Shown piece by piece: positions 7,006-15,554 of a stretch of 44,237 nucleotides of DNA. The position numbers and the translations under genes are program-made. Source of the stretch: an uncultured Lachnospiraceae bacterium (GTDB lineage Bacteria > Bacillota > Clostridia > Lachnospirales > Lachnospiraceae); assembly GCA_910587295.1 (NCBI GenBank), contig CAJULP010000016.1:1-44237 (forward strand), written 5' to 3'. Each line of letters begins with the position of its first letter. Within the stretch, counting starts at the first letter, position 1. A model generated the notes under the pieces. The model was not told where the DNA came from and ran no database searches. It worked only from the letters and a program-made list of their open reading frames with translations.

Positions 7006-9807
7006 TTACTTTTTCTTCGGTGCGAATTTCACCTTAAGAGACTGCTTGATCATATTAGGCAGCACATATTTCAGCTTGTCTTCCGATTTGATCATGGTCG
7101 AGCATCCCGGCAGTTCCCGGTGAAGGGTAATAGCGTCAAATACGCACTTCGTGGTACAGATCCCGCACCCGATACACTTATTCGGATCCACCACGGATGC
7201 ACCGCATCCCAGGCACCGGGAAGTTTCCGCCTTCACCTGTTCTTCCGTCAGAGTATGGGATAAATCCCGGAAGGACATAGCCTGTGCTTCCTCCGCTTTT
7301 TCCGGCCGCTGCCTGTCGGTATTATCATAATTGGCGATAAAGATATCGTCCTTATCCAGTTCCGTGAAATCCCGGCGGTTCCTTCCGATGGTCAGCGTAC
7401 AGTGCTCATGGACAAACCGATGAAGGGATATTGCGCCTTCCCGACCTGCCGCAATGGCGTCAATGGCAAATTTAGGTCCGGTATACACGTCGCCGCCTAC
7501 GAAAATATCCGGCTCCGCCGTCTGATAAGTCAGCTTATCGGCAATGGCGCCGCCGTTGGGGCGAAGCTCCACCTTCGTTCCTTTTAACAGATCTCCCCAG
7601 ACGATTCCCTGGCCTACGCTGAAGATCACGTCGGAGCAAAGCACTGTCTTCGTTTCGCCTTCATTGTACAAAGGCGCAAACCGGTGATTTTCATCGTACA
7701 CGCGAGTACATTTTTTAAATACCACCGCTATCGCCTTTCCGTTCTCCGTCAGGATTTCCTTAGGACCCCAGCCGTTATGAATAGAGATCTTCTCCTCGGA
7801 AGCCTCCAAAATCTCCTCACGGCTTGCAGGCATTTCATCCCGGCTCTCCAAGCAGAACATGGAGACCGCCCCGCCGCCACAGCGGGCCGCCGTCCTTGCT
7901 GCGTCAATAGCAACGTTTCCGCCGCCGATCACAACCACATCCCCGCCAAGGTCAAAGGCTTCTTTCGCATTCGCCTCCCTAAGAAACTCAACAGCCGTGT
8001 AAACACCTTTGGCATCCTCGCCGGGTACCCCCGCTTTCCTGCCGCCCTGGCAGCCCACCGCAACGTAAAATCCTTTATACCCCTGCTCCCTAAGCTGGGA
8101 AATGGTGACATCCTTCCCCACTTCCACACCGCATTTGATCTCCACCCCCATGGCCCTTATCACGTCAACTTCCGCCTGAATCAGGTCTTTTTCCAATTTA
8201 TAGGAGGGAACTCCATAAGTCAGCATCCCGCCGGGTTTCTCGTTTTTTTCAAAAATGGTAGGCCGATAGCCCTTATCCGCCAGATAATAGGCACAGGAAA
8301 GCCCAGCCGGGCCTGCCCCTATGATAGCGATCTTTTCATCAAAATGTCCTTTTAAGGAAGGAACGGTGGGCTTCGGGATATACCGTGTCTTGGCATCTAA
8401 ATCCCGCTCCGCCACGAACCGCTTCACCGCGTCAATGGCAACCGCCTCGTCAATGGTCCCTCTGGTGCAGGCATCCTCACAGCGGCGGTTACAGATCCGT
8501 CCGCAGATTGCCGGAAGCGGATTGTCCTTTTTGATCAGCGCTAACGCTTCCTCGTAGCGTCCTTCCTTGGCAAGCTGCAGATACCCCTGTATGGCAATGT
8601 GGGCCGGGCAGGCCGTCTTACAAGGCGCTGTCCCCGTATCATAACAATTGATCCGGTTCACGTCCCGGTAATTGTGGGTCCACATATGTTCGCCCCACTT
8701 CTGTTCCGTAGGAAGGGGCATTTTAGGATAAGTCACTTCACTCCCGTCCTTTTTGCAAAGCTTCTGCCCCAATTTTACAGCTCCGGCCGGACAGGATTCC
8801 ACGCATTTACCGCAGGCAACACACTTGGATTTGTCCACCTTTGCCACATAAGCGGAACGGGACATGTTGGGCGTGTTGAAAAGCTGGGAAGTACGCAGGG
8901 CGTAACATACATTTACGTTACAATTGCAGATGGCAAAAATCTTGTTCGCCCCGTCAATATTGGTGATCTGATGGACAAAACCGTTATCCTCCGCCTGCTT
9001 GAAGATCTCAAGGGCTTCCTCCCTGGTGATATAGCGGCCATCCTTCTGAGTCTCCACCACATAATCAGCCATATCCCCCACTGCCACGCACCAGCCCTCC
9101 GGGTCATCCCCGCATCCCTCGTCATGATGCAGACGGGAACGCCTGCAGGAGCAGGGGCTTGCCGCATATTTCCCCTCGTACTTGGTAAGCCAGTAAGAAA
9201 TATGCTCCAGATCGATAGATTCACTTTCCATTTCAATGGCTTTTTCCACCGGGATCACATGCATACCGATCCCATTGCCGCCCTCCCCTACAAAGGGGGT
9301 CACATGCTCCAAAGGCAGCCTTGACATATGTTCAAAAAACAAAGTAACCTCAGGGTGTTCCTCAATTATCTTGTTGTTCATGTTAAAGAATTCCGCCGAC
9401 CCAGGCACATACATGGGAAGAAGATACTGCTTCTCATGCTTCGGGTTTTCCCAATTGTATTCCAGAATGCCTTTTACGGACATTTCCTGAAGCTTAGGCT
9501 CTAATTCCTTTTCCGGGATACCGGTGAGCTTTGCGATCTCCGGCAGCGTCTTGGGCTTACGCACCCCCATTTTCAGCGCAATTTCCGCCTCTTCATCGGT
9601 AAGCACACCTGCCAGCCCCCAATACTCAGGATCCTCCTTGGTGATCTTTTTGATCCCCAGCTTCTGGGGAATCCTGTCCGTGATCATTTTCCCCAACTTT
9701 AAAATGCTCTCACGGGGCGGCCCGCTGTCTTCCGCTTCACCCTCAAAAAGTGAGTGATCCGGGTAAACATACTCCGGATATAATTCCTTGTCTAACTGTT
9801 TCTCCAT
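7006..9807 (-). CDS. Large Fe-S / FAD / NAD(P) oxidoreductase with GltD-like core
   Basis: A 933-residue cytoplasmic multidomain enzyme. Residues ~60-140 look like a winged-helix segment (LPEIAKLTGIPEKELEPKL). Residues ~215-305 hold a Cys-rich module (PCSCR, GC, WC, ICNCN). Residues 329-351 hold a ferredoxin-type cluster (CVACGKCVESCP). Residues ~395-470 match the GltD N-terminal Fe-S domain (CKTACP, CGRICNRRCEDAC). FAD binding is GAGPAGLSCAYYLA (497 on) and NAD(P)H binding IGGGNVAIDAARTAA (~650). The C-terminus (~880-905) has CLGCG and CIGCGICTTKC. It probably moves electrons from NAD(P)H via FAD to a partner; the substrate is unknown. It starts 46 bp after hypB, with GGGAG before the ATG. 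Confidence 0.85.
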   Translation of the reverse strand: MEKQLDKELYPEYVYPDHSLFEGEAEDSGPPRESILKLGKMITDRIPQKLGIKKITKEDPEYWGLAGVLTDEEAEIALKMGVRKPKTLPEIAKLTGIPEKELEPKLQEMSVKGILEYNWENPKHEKQYLLPMYVPGSAEFFNMNNKIIEEHPEVTLFFEHMSRLPLEHVTPFVGEGGNGIGMHVIPVEKAIEMESESIDLEHISYWLTKYEGKYAASPCSCRRSRLHHDEGCGDDPEGWCVAVGDMADYVVETQKDGRYITREEALEIFKQAEDNGFVHQITNIDGANKIFAICNCNVNVCYALRTSQLFNTPNMSRSAYVAKVDKSKCVACGKCVESCPAGAVKLGQKLCKKDGSEVTYPKMPLPTEQKWGEHMWTHNYRDVNRINCYDTGTAPCKTACPAHIAIQGYLQLAKEGRYEEALALIKKDNPLPAICGRICNRRCEDACTRGTIDEAVAIDAVKRFVAERDLDAKTRYIPKPTVPSLKGHFDEKIAIIGAGPAGLSCAYYLADKGYRPTIFEKNEKPGGMLTYGVPSYKLEKDLIQAEVDVIRAMGVEIKCGVEVGKDVTISQLREQGYKGFYVAVGCQGGRKAGVPGEDAKGVYTAVEFLREANAKEAFDLGGDVVVIGGGNVAIDAARTAARCGGGAVSMFCLESRDEMPASREEILEASEEKISIHNGWGPKEILTENGKAIAVVFKKCTRVYDENHRFAPLYNEGETKTVLCSDVIFSVGQGIVWGDLLKGTKVELRPNGGAIADKLTYQTAEPDIFVGGDVYTGPKFAIDAIAAGREGAISLHRFVHEHCTLTIGRNRRDFTELDKDDIFIANYDNTDRQRPEKAEEAQAMSFRDLSHTLTEEQVKAETSRCLGCGASVVDPNKCIGCGICTTKCVFDAITLHRELPGCSTMIKSEDKLKYVLPNMIKQSLKVKFAPKKK

Positions 9808-9853
9808 ACCTTTCTCCCTCGTCTCTATATTACACTGTCAAAAGCATGGTCTC

Positions 9854-10528
9854 TCAACAGTGGTTTTTCCAATTTTTTACTTCTTCTCTCAGCCAGTCCG
9901 CCCATTCTTCCATCCCCTCTCCGGTCCTGGCGCAGATAGGAATGATCTTGGCCCTGGGATTTCGCATATGGATATACTCTGTGCATTTGTCCATATCAAA
10001 ATCAAAATAAGGAAGCACATCAATCTTATTGACCAGCACCACATCACAGATGGAAAACATCAGCGGATATTTCAGCGGCTTGTCATGCCCCTCCGGCACG
10101 GATAAGATCATGGCATTCTTTGACGCCCCCGTGTCAAACTCCGCCGGGCAGACCAGATTCCCCACATTTTCAAGGACTACAAGATCCACATCGCCCGTTT
10201 CCAATCCTTCAAGCCCCTGCTTTGTCATCTCCGCATCCAAATGGCACATACCGCCTGTGTGAAGCTGGATCACCTTTGCCCCGGATTCCGAAATCGTCCT
10301 GGCATCCACGTCCGAATCAATGTCCGCCTCCATCACGCCAATCTTAAAATCATCCTTCAGCGCCTCGATGGTACGCATCAAGGTCGTCGTCTTACCGGAA
10401 CCGGGAGAAGACATCAGGTTTAAGAGAAATACCCCCTTCTTCCTAAGATCCGCCCGGAGAAGATCCGCCTGACGGTCGTTATCCGCAAAAACACTCTGCT
10501 TGATCTCTAAAATCCTTACTTCTTTCAT
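9854..10528 (-). CDS. hypB: HypB nickel-insertion GTPase
   Basis: 224 residues. The P-loop is SSPGSGKTT (40-48), the metal site GGMCHLDAEM (Cys95, His96) is conserved, and NKID for guanine recognition is present at ~165. It lacks the N-terminal CxxCGC or His-rich nickel-storage stretch of some homologues. HypB hydrolyses GTP to drive Ni delivery together with HypA. It is the first gene of the operon, directly behind a good sigma-A promoter, with AGAGG upstream of the ATG. Confidence 0.95.
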   Translation of the reverse strand: MKEVRILEIKQSVFADNDRQADLLRADLRKKGVFLLNLMSSPGSGKTTTLMRTIEALKDDFKIGVMEADIDSDVDARTISESGAKVIQLHTGGMCHLDAEMTKQGLEGLETGDVDLVVLENVGNLVCPAEFDTGASKNAMILSVPEGHDKPLKYPLMFSICDVVLVNKIDVLPYFDFDMDKCTEYIHMRNPRAKIIPICARTGEGMEEWADWLREEVKNWKNHC

Positions 10529-10590
10529 TCTTATGCCTCTTTAGGAAAATTCACCAAAAATATGTCAATCTGATACGTTAGAATATATCT

Positions 10591-10619
10591 ATTTTACCAT
10601 TAGGCGGTAAGTCCGTCAA
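10591..10619 (-). promoter_or_regulatory. Promoter of the hypB operon
   Basis: On the minus strand TTGACG (10619-10614), 17 bp, TAAAAT (10596-10591), about 60 bp upstream of hypB. It is divergent from the exporter promoter. An inverted pair AGTCCG / CGGACT brackets the region between the two promoters and may be a shared operator, which is not proven. Confidence 0.8.
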
Positions 10620-10667
10620 CATTGGATGAGCCTCCACGGCTAAAAACCGGACTGTCAATAATTTCAC

Positions 10668-10696
10668 TTGTTTTTTGGAGATTTTCACTATAGAAT
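10668..10696 (+). promoter_or_regulatory. Promoter of the ABC exporter pair
   Basis: TTGTTT (10668-10673), 17 bp, TAGAAT (10691-10696), about 50 bp before the ATG at 10748. Confidence 0.65.
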
Positions 10697-10747
10697 AGTA
10701 AGCATCTTATTCATTTGTACAGATTGCCACGTAAGGAGGATACGTCC

Positions 10748-12589
10748 ATGACTACTAAAAAGCCCGAAACCGGGCGGCCGCCCTATACAAAAGTTTCCCT
10801 GATCCTTTATTTTCTGCGGGGAAGCATTCCGTATTTCGTGATCAGTATCCTTTCCGCACTGTGCGTAACGGGGCTGGATATGCTCTCGCCCCAGTTGATA
10901 CGGACTACCGTTGACAGTATCCTGGGAGGAAATGAACTGAAACTTCCATCGTTCCTGATGAATTGGGCTGCCTCTGCCGGCGGCGTGGAGTACCTTCGCA
11001 GCCACCTCTGGCTGATTGGGTGCCTGCTTGTCTTTTTGGCGCTGTTTTCCGTGGTCTTTCGATACCTGTTCATGCTCTTTAACGCAAAAGGAGCGGAAAG
11101 TCTGGTGGAGACCATGCGCAACCGTCTGTTTTCCCATATCCAAAGGCTTCCCTTTTCCTGGCATATGCAAAACCAGACCGGAGATATCATCCAGCGCTGT
11201 ACCTCGGATGTGGATATGATCAAAAACTTTGTGTCGGAACAGCTGACATCGGTTTTCCGTATTGTCATATTGATCGTTTTGTCTTTGTTATTTATGTTTT
11301 CCATGAATCCGGCGCTGACCCTTGTGGCCTTGGCATCCATCCCCATTATTGTCACTTATTCCGCTTATTTCCACACTAAGATTGGCAGCCAGTTTTTAAA
11401 ATGCGACGAGAACGAAGGGATTTTATCCACCATAGCACAGGAAAACCTGACCGGCGTCCGGGTAGTGCGCGCTTTCGGCCGGGAAAAGTATGAAAAAGAC
11501 CGGTTTGAAAAGCAGAATAACATTTACACCAACATGTGGATCAAACTGTGCGGATTCATGGCTTTGTTTTGGGGTGCCGGCGACCTGATCTCCGGTCTTC
11601 AAATCATGCTGATCGTCATCCTGGGGTCTGTATTCTGTGTCAGGGGCAGTATGACGGCAGGGGAATTTATTGCATTTATTTCCTATAACGCTATGCTGAC
11701 CTGGCCGGTCCGGTCTCTGGGGCGGATGATCTCCGAGATGAGCAAGGCAGGAGTCTCCATTGAACGTATCCGCTATATCATGAATTCTTCCGCTGAGCAG
11801 GATAAGCCTGATGCCGTCACGCCGGACATGCACGGCGACATTGAATTTCAAAACGTTTCCTTTTCTTATGGGGATATACCGGTTCTTTCCGATATCAGCT
11901 TTAAAATCCCCCAGGGAACTACCTTCGGTATCTTAGGCGGCACAGGCTCCGGTAAATCCACGCTGATGCACCTTTTGAACCGGCTTTATGACCTTCCTGC
12001 CCAAAACGGGCGCATCACCATTGGCGGTGTGGATATTGCGGATATGAAAGGAAGCTGGGTCCGCTCTCATATCGGAATGGTACTCCAGGAATCATTTTTA
12101 TTTTCCCGTACGATTGCGGAGAATATTGGCATTACCTGTCGTGACATGAGCCTTGACGATATCCGGTGGGCAGCCTCCATTGCCTGTGTGGACGACGCTG
12201 TCCGCGAATTTAGCAAGGGATATGATACCATTGTAGGCGAACGGGGCGTTACCCTCTCAGGCGGCCAGAAACAACGGACAGCAATCGCCCGTATGCTGAC
12301 CCAGCGGACACCGATCATGATATTTGATGATTCCCTTTCTGCCGTGGATTCCGAGACGGATGCCAAGATCCGTCAGGCCCTTAGAAAGAATCTGGGCGGT
12401 TCTACCGTAATCCTGATTTCCCACCGGGTCACCACGCTGATGCAGGCTGAATGCATTCTGGTATTAGATAACGGGCGGGTGGCGGAGCTTGGCTCCCATG
12501 ACGAACTGATGGAAAAAGGCGGCATCTACCGCCGCGTTTACAATATGCAGATGACTTTACCTGAGGAGGTATCTGGACATGGCGCATGA
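10748..12589 (+). CDS. ABC exporter half-transporter, degenerate-site subunit
   Basis: A 613-residue fusion of six membrane helices (~1-320) and an ATPase domain: Walker A GGTGSGKST (~397), signature LSGGQKQR (~502), Walker B MIFDDSLSAVD (~525). The residue after the Walker B Asp is Asp rather than the catalytic Glu. This is the hallmark of the degenerate-site partner in heterodimeric exporters such as LmrCD/BmrCD, which pump drugs out. ATG 10748 was chosen because AAGGAGG lies 8 bp upstream; a TTG at 10715 has no site. The next half overlaps its 3' end by 11 bp, so the subunits are coupled. Confidence 0.92.
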   Translation: MTTKKPETGRPPYTKVSLILYFLRGSIPYFVISILSALCVTGLDMLSPQLIRTTVDSILGGNELKLPSFLMNWAASAGGVEYLRSHLWLIGCLLVFLALFSVVFRYLFMLFNAKGAESLVETMRNRLFSHIQRLPFSWHMQNQTGDIIQRCTSDVDMIKNFVSEQLTSVFRIVILIVLSLLFMFSMNPALTLVALASIPIIVTYSAYFHTKIGSQFLKCDENEGILSTIAQENLTGVRVVRAFGREKYEKDRFEKQNNIYTNMWIKLCGFMALFWGAGDLISGLQIMLIVILGSVFCVRGSMTAGEFIAFISYNAMLTWPVRSLGRMISEMSKAGVSIERIRYIMNSSAEQDKPDAVTPDMHGDIEFQNVSFSYGDIPVLSDISFKIPQGTTFGILGGTGSGKSTLMHLLNRLYDLPAQNGRITIGGVDIADMKGSWVRSHIGMVLQESFLFSRTIAENIGITCRDMSLDDIRWAASIACVDDAVREFSKGYDTIVGERGVTLSGGQKQRTAIARMLTQRTPIMIFDDSLSAVDSETDAKIRQALRKNLGGSTVILISHRVTTLMQAECILVLDNGRVAELGSHDELMEKGGIYRRVYNMQMTLPEEVSGHGA

Positions 12590-14432
12590 AAAAGACGAAC
12601 AAAAGGAATATGTATCCCTTCCTTATTTTGGCATCAATAAGCTTCTTCCTTATTTAAAGCCCTACCGCAGGATCATCCTGTGTATGGTACTTTTAGGGCT
12701 GGCAGGCGGTGCGGTGGATATTGCCCTGCCGCTCTTTCAGCGTTATGCGCTGAACCATTTTATTGCCCTTGGAACATTAGAAACCCTGGGGCGCTTTATC
12801 ACCGCTTACCTGGCTGTCCTGGCCTTTCAGGTAATTGCCAATACCATCTCCGCCTACCAGGCCTGTCAGGTAGAACTGTATGTGGGGCGGGATATGAAAC
12901 GGGCAAGCTTTAATCACTTACAGACGCTGGCCTTTTCCTATTATAATCAGAACAGTGTAGGCTATATCCATGCCAGAGTCATGAGCGATACCAATCGTAT
13001 CGGCAGCCTGGTTTCCTGGGGGATGATGGACGGTATCTGGAATATGTCCTATATTCTGGGGGCCGTCGCGGTCATGCTGTCCATTCATTTTCAACTGGCG
13101 TTGTGGGTGCTGGCTATTGTGCCGCTGACCGCATTGGCCGCTGCCTTTTTCCAAAAAAAGCTGGTGGTCTTGAACCGGCGCATCCGTGAGATCAACTCAA
13201 AGATCACCGGCAACTTTAACGAGGGCATTACCGGTGCCAAGACCACGAAAACACTGGTGATCGAAGAAAAAATGGAAGAGGATTTTAATAAATCCACTTT
13301 AGAAATGAAGCATACCTCCGTACATGCCATGCATTACCGGGCCATGTTTTCTTCCATGATCTCTTTTTCTTCCTCGCTGGCACTGGCGCTGGTATTATGG
13401 AAAGGCGGTATCATTACCCGGCAGGGCGTGATAGAAATCGGAACCCTTTCCGTATTTATGTCCTATGCACTGGGATTAATGGAACCGATCCAGTGGGTCG
13501 TCCGGGCTATCTCTGACCTGATCACCGTCCAGGTCAACGTAGAGCGCTTTACCAGGCTGATGGAAACCGAGTCCGATGTCCGGGATCTGCCGGAGGTGGT
13601 TGAAAAATACGGGGATTCTTTCCAGCCGAAAAAAGAAAACTGGGAACCGCTGCACGGAGATATCACTTTCGAAGACGTATCCTTTCAATACCCGGACGGC
13701 GATGAATACGTGCTGGAACACTTTAATCTCCATGTGCCCCAGGGAACTAACGTTGCCATCGTGGGGGAAACCGGAGCCGGGAAATCCACTTTAGTCAATC
13801 TGGTCTGCCGCTTTTTTGAGCCCACGTCAGGACGTATCCTGATCGACGGCAAGGACGCCAGGGAGCGTTCCCAGCTATGGCTCCACAGCAACATCGGTTA
13901 CGTGCTGCAGACTCCCCACCTGTTTTCCGGCACGGTATTGGAAAACCTGCGCTACGGAAACCCGGACGCTTCCATGGAGCAGATCAAAGCCGCCGTCAAA
14001 AGCGTATCGGCTGATTCTGTTATCGCCCGCATGGACAAAGGCTATGACAGTGACGTTGGAGAGGGCGGAGACCTTCTTTCCACCGGAGAAAAGCAGCTTC
14101 TTTCCTTTGCCAGGGCTATTTTAGCCGATCCCCGTATTTTTGTACTGGACGAGGCTACCTCCTCCATTGATACCGTAACCGAAAAGCTGATTCAGGATGC
14201 CATTGAACATCTGATGGAAGGACGCACCTCCTTTGTCATTGCCCACCGCCTGTCCACCATCCGCCAGGCCGACGTGATCTTGGTGGTACACGACGGCAAA
14301 ATCATTGAACAGGGCACGCATCCTGAGCTGATCGCCAAAAAAGGCGCTTACTATAACCTATATACCAGGCAATTTCAGGAAGAAGCGGCAGCGGATGCCT
14401 TCGATAAGGCGCATCCGTCATCCGCACTTTAA
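12579..14432 (+). CDS. ABC exporter half-transporter, catalytic-Glu subunit
   Basis: 617 residues with six membrane helices followed by an ATPase: Walker A GETGAGKST (~397), signature LLSTGEKQLLSFAR (~500, first residues of LSGGQ altered to STGEK) and Walker B FVLDEATSSID with the catalytic Glu. The altered signature pairs with the Asp-bearing site of the upstream subunit, while its own Glu site pairs with the normal LSGGQ there. The two genes therefore build one active and one degenerate site. Start has GAGGAGG-like sequence inside the upstream gene. Its stop overlaps the erm stop on the other strand. Confidence 0.92.
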   Translation: MAHEKDEQKEYVSLPYFGINKLLPYLKPYRRIILCMVLLGLAGGAVDIALPLFQRYALNHFIALGTLETLGRFITAYLAVLAFQVIANTISAYQACQVELYVGRDMKRASFNHLQTLAFSYYNQNSVGYIHARVMSDTNRIGSLVSWGMMDGIWNMSYILGAVAVMLSIHFQLALWVLAIVPLTALAAAFFQKKLVVLNRRIREINSKITGNFNEGITGAKTTKTLVIEEKMEEDFNKSTLEMKHTSVHAMHYRAMFSSMISFSSSLALALVLWKGGIITRQGVIEIGTLSVFMSYALGLMEPIQWVVRAISDLITVQVNVERFTRLMETESDVRDLPEVVEKYGDSFQPKKENWEPLHGDITFEDVSFQYPDGDEYVLEHFNLHVPQGTNVAIVGETGAGKSTLVNLVCRFFEPTSGRILIDGKDARERSQLWLHSNIGYVLQTPHLFSGTVLENLRYGNPDASMEQIKAAVKSVSADSVIARMDKGYDSDVGEGGDLLSTGEKQLLSFARAILADPRIFVLDEATSSIDTVTEKLIQDAIEHLMEGRTSFVIAHRLSTIRQADVILVVHDGKIIEQGTHPELIAKKGAYYNLYTRQFQEEAAADAFDKAHPSSAL

Positions 14433-15238
14433 TTGCCCCGTCTGCCTGAGCCGTTAAAGCACAGATAGCATCGAAATAAACACAGCCATTGAATATACAG
14501 CGTAACACCATCTCGATAAGCCGGGGGCAGGCCTGCGCACTTTAAGGCCGTAGAAACTTGCTTTTGGGTAAGAAGCCCCTGCTTACCGCTAAGGCCATGC
14601 CGCATGGAATGCTCAATGAATTTTTGAAAAGAAAGGGCCTCTTTCTTTGACAGGTCAGGAGTTTCTTTTTTCTTTAAGTGCAGCAACACAGAATCCACAC
14701 AAGGCATTGGATGGAAATCTTCTCTGCGGAAATGGTAAACCACTTCTGTCTCCCATCCCACTTTAAGCAGCAATGATCTTTTATTTTCTTTGGGAAACCC
14801 GGCAAACCGCCTGGCTGCGCCTTTTTCCATGACCAGCCAGGCTTCCGAGGGCGGGTTGGAAGCATTGGTAAGTTTATCTATGATCTGCGTGGTGATAAAA
14901 AAAGGAATATTGGCAAAAACCTTATAGCTGCCCTGACCAGGCAGCGAATATTTCAGGAAATCGCCCAGAATCAATTTCAAATTGGTACATTGCGACAGTT
15001 TCACGCTGGTACTTTCATACAGTTTTTGGTCGATCTCCACGGAATAGACATATCCGCTTTTTTCACAAAGGGCTTCCGTTAAATGTCCTTTCCCTGCACC
15101 AATCTCTAAAACGGTATCCTCTTTCGTAATACTGCTTAGATTCAAAATCTTGCGGATCAGCTGCCGCTTTGTTAAGAAATTTTGAGAATCGGAAACATGT
15201 TCCGCATAGTTATAGCTTGGTATCCTGCTTTTTTGCAT
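14429..15238 (-). CDS. erm: Erm-family 23S rRNA (adenine-N6) methyltransferase
   Basis: About 269 residues. SAM-binding motif I is VLEIGAGKGHLTEAL, acidic motif II SVEID, and catalytic motif IV NIPFFIT (N-I-P-F/Y-x-x-T). Erm proteins dimethylate A2058 of 23S rRNA and give macrolide-lincosamide-streptogramin B resistance. ATG 15238 was chosen because GGGAG lies 6 bp upstream; an in-frame start at 15313 lies inside the attenuator. The C-terminal ~12 residues are coded over DNA convergent with the exporter stop. It is not close enough to a class I can name from memory, so no subclass letter is given. Expression appears controlled by the leader at 15288-15535. Confidence 0.9.
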   Translation of the reverse strand: MQKSRIPSYNYAEHVSDSQNFLTKRQLIRKILNLSSITKEDTVLEIGAGKGHLTEALCEKSGYVYSVEIDQKLYESTSVKLSQCTNLKLILGDFLKYSLPGQGSYKVFANIPFFITTQIIDKLTNASNPPSEAWLVMEKGAARRFAGFPKENKRSLLLKVGWETEVVYHFRREDFHPMPCVDSVLLHLKKKETPDLSKKEALSFQKFIEHSMRHGLSGKQGLLTQKQVSTALKCAGLPPAYRDGVTLYIQWLCLFRCYLCFNGSGRRGN

Positions 15239-15287
15239 AGGCCGCTCCCATCTGCGCTCTTTTGCGCCACACGTATTTTTGTCCATC

Positions 15288-15328
15288 AAAAAAAGCAGGC
15301 CATACTCAGACAAATGAGTATTTCCTGC
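15288..15328 (-). terminator. Intrinsic terminator (attenuator) inside the erm leader
   Basis: On the minus strand GCAGG..ATACTCA - TTTGTC - TGAGTAT..CCTGC (15328 to 15295) runs straight into seven T's (15294-15288). It lies 50 bp upstream of the erm start and downstream of the erm promoter and leader peptide, so it can abort transcription before erm. A CAGGC upstream of the hairpin could pair with its 3' arm as an anti-terminator (inference). Confidence 0.85.
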
Positions 15329-15428
15329 AACATTTTGACAAAGCTATGCTTCCACAGAAACACGCCTGGCTGCGTTTTTATTTGCACACGAAAAAAGCCC
15401 ATTTATCATGAGATTATGAATCTGCTTT

Positions 15429-15476
15429 TTATTCCCCGATAAAACGGGTACGTGCACACCAAATACAAACGCCCAT
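15429..15476 (-). CDS. erm leader peptide with Arg-Thr-Arg stall motif
   Basis: A 15-codon ORF, MGVCIWCARTRFIGE, with AAGGTGG seven bases before its ATG, starting about 30 bp after the erm promoter. It ends 100 bp before the attenuator hairpin. Residues 9-11 (R-T-R) followed by Phe fit the +X+ type of macrolide-dependent stall motif known from ErmD/ErmK leaders (R-L-R-F). Drug-stalled ribosomes here would change leader folding and let transcription continue into erm. That control mechanism is inferred; the ORF, ribosome site and terminator are seen. Confidence 0.75.
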   Translation of the reverse strand: MGVCIWCARTRFIGE

Positions 15477-15506
15477 GTGTAAGCCACCTTTGTTAATAAT
15501 GAATTA

Positions 15507-15535
15507 AGCATATCAAAAAGAAAGGAAATTGTCAA
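15507..15535 (-). promoter_or_regulatory. Promoter of erm
   Basis: On the minus strand TTGACA (15535-15530), 17 bp, TATGCT (15512-15507). It gives a leader of about 260 nt before erm, unusually long unless regulatory. It lies within 25 bp of the stop of the upstream membrane-protein gene. Confidence 0.85.
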
Positions 15536-15554
15536 ATGGCACCGACACCCTCTT

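Noticed and set aside
5564..10528. Reading the hyp operon as part of a NiFe hydrogenase cluster
   Set aside because: No hydrogenase subunit, hypC, hypD, hypE or hypF is present on either side within the window.
15286..15333. Second possible erm leader peptide, MLQEILICLSMACFF, on the minus strand
   Set aside because: Its ATG has no ribosome site within range and it runs through the terminator hairpin and T-run; the codons are explained by the RNA structure.
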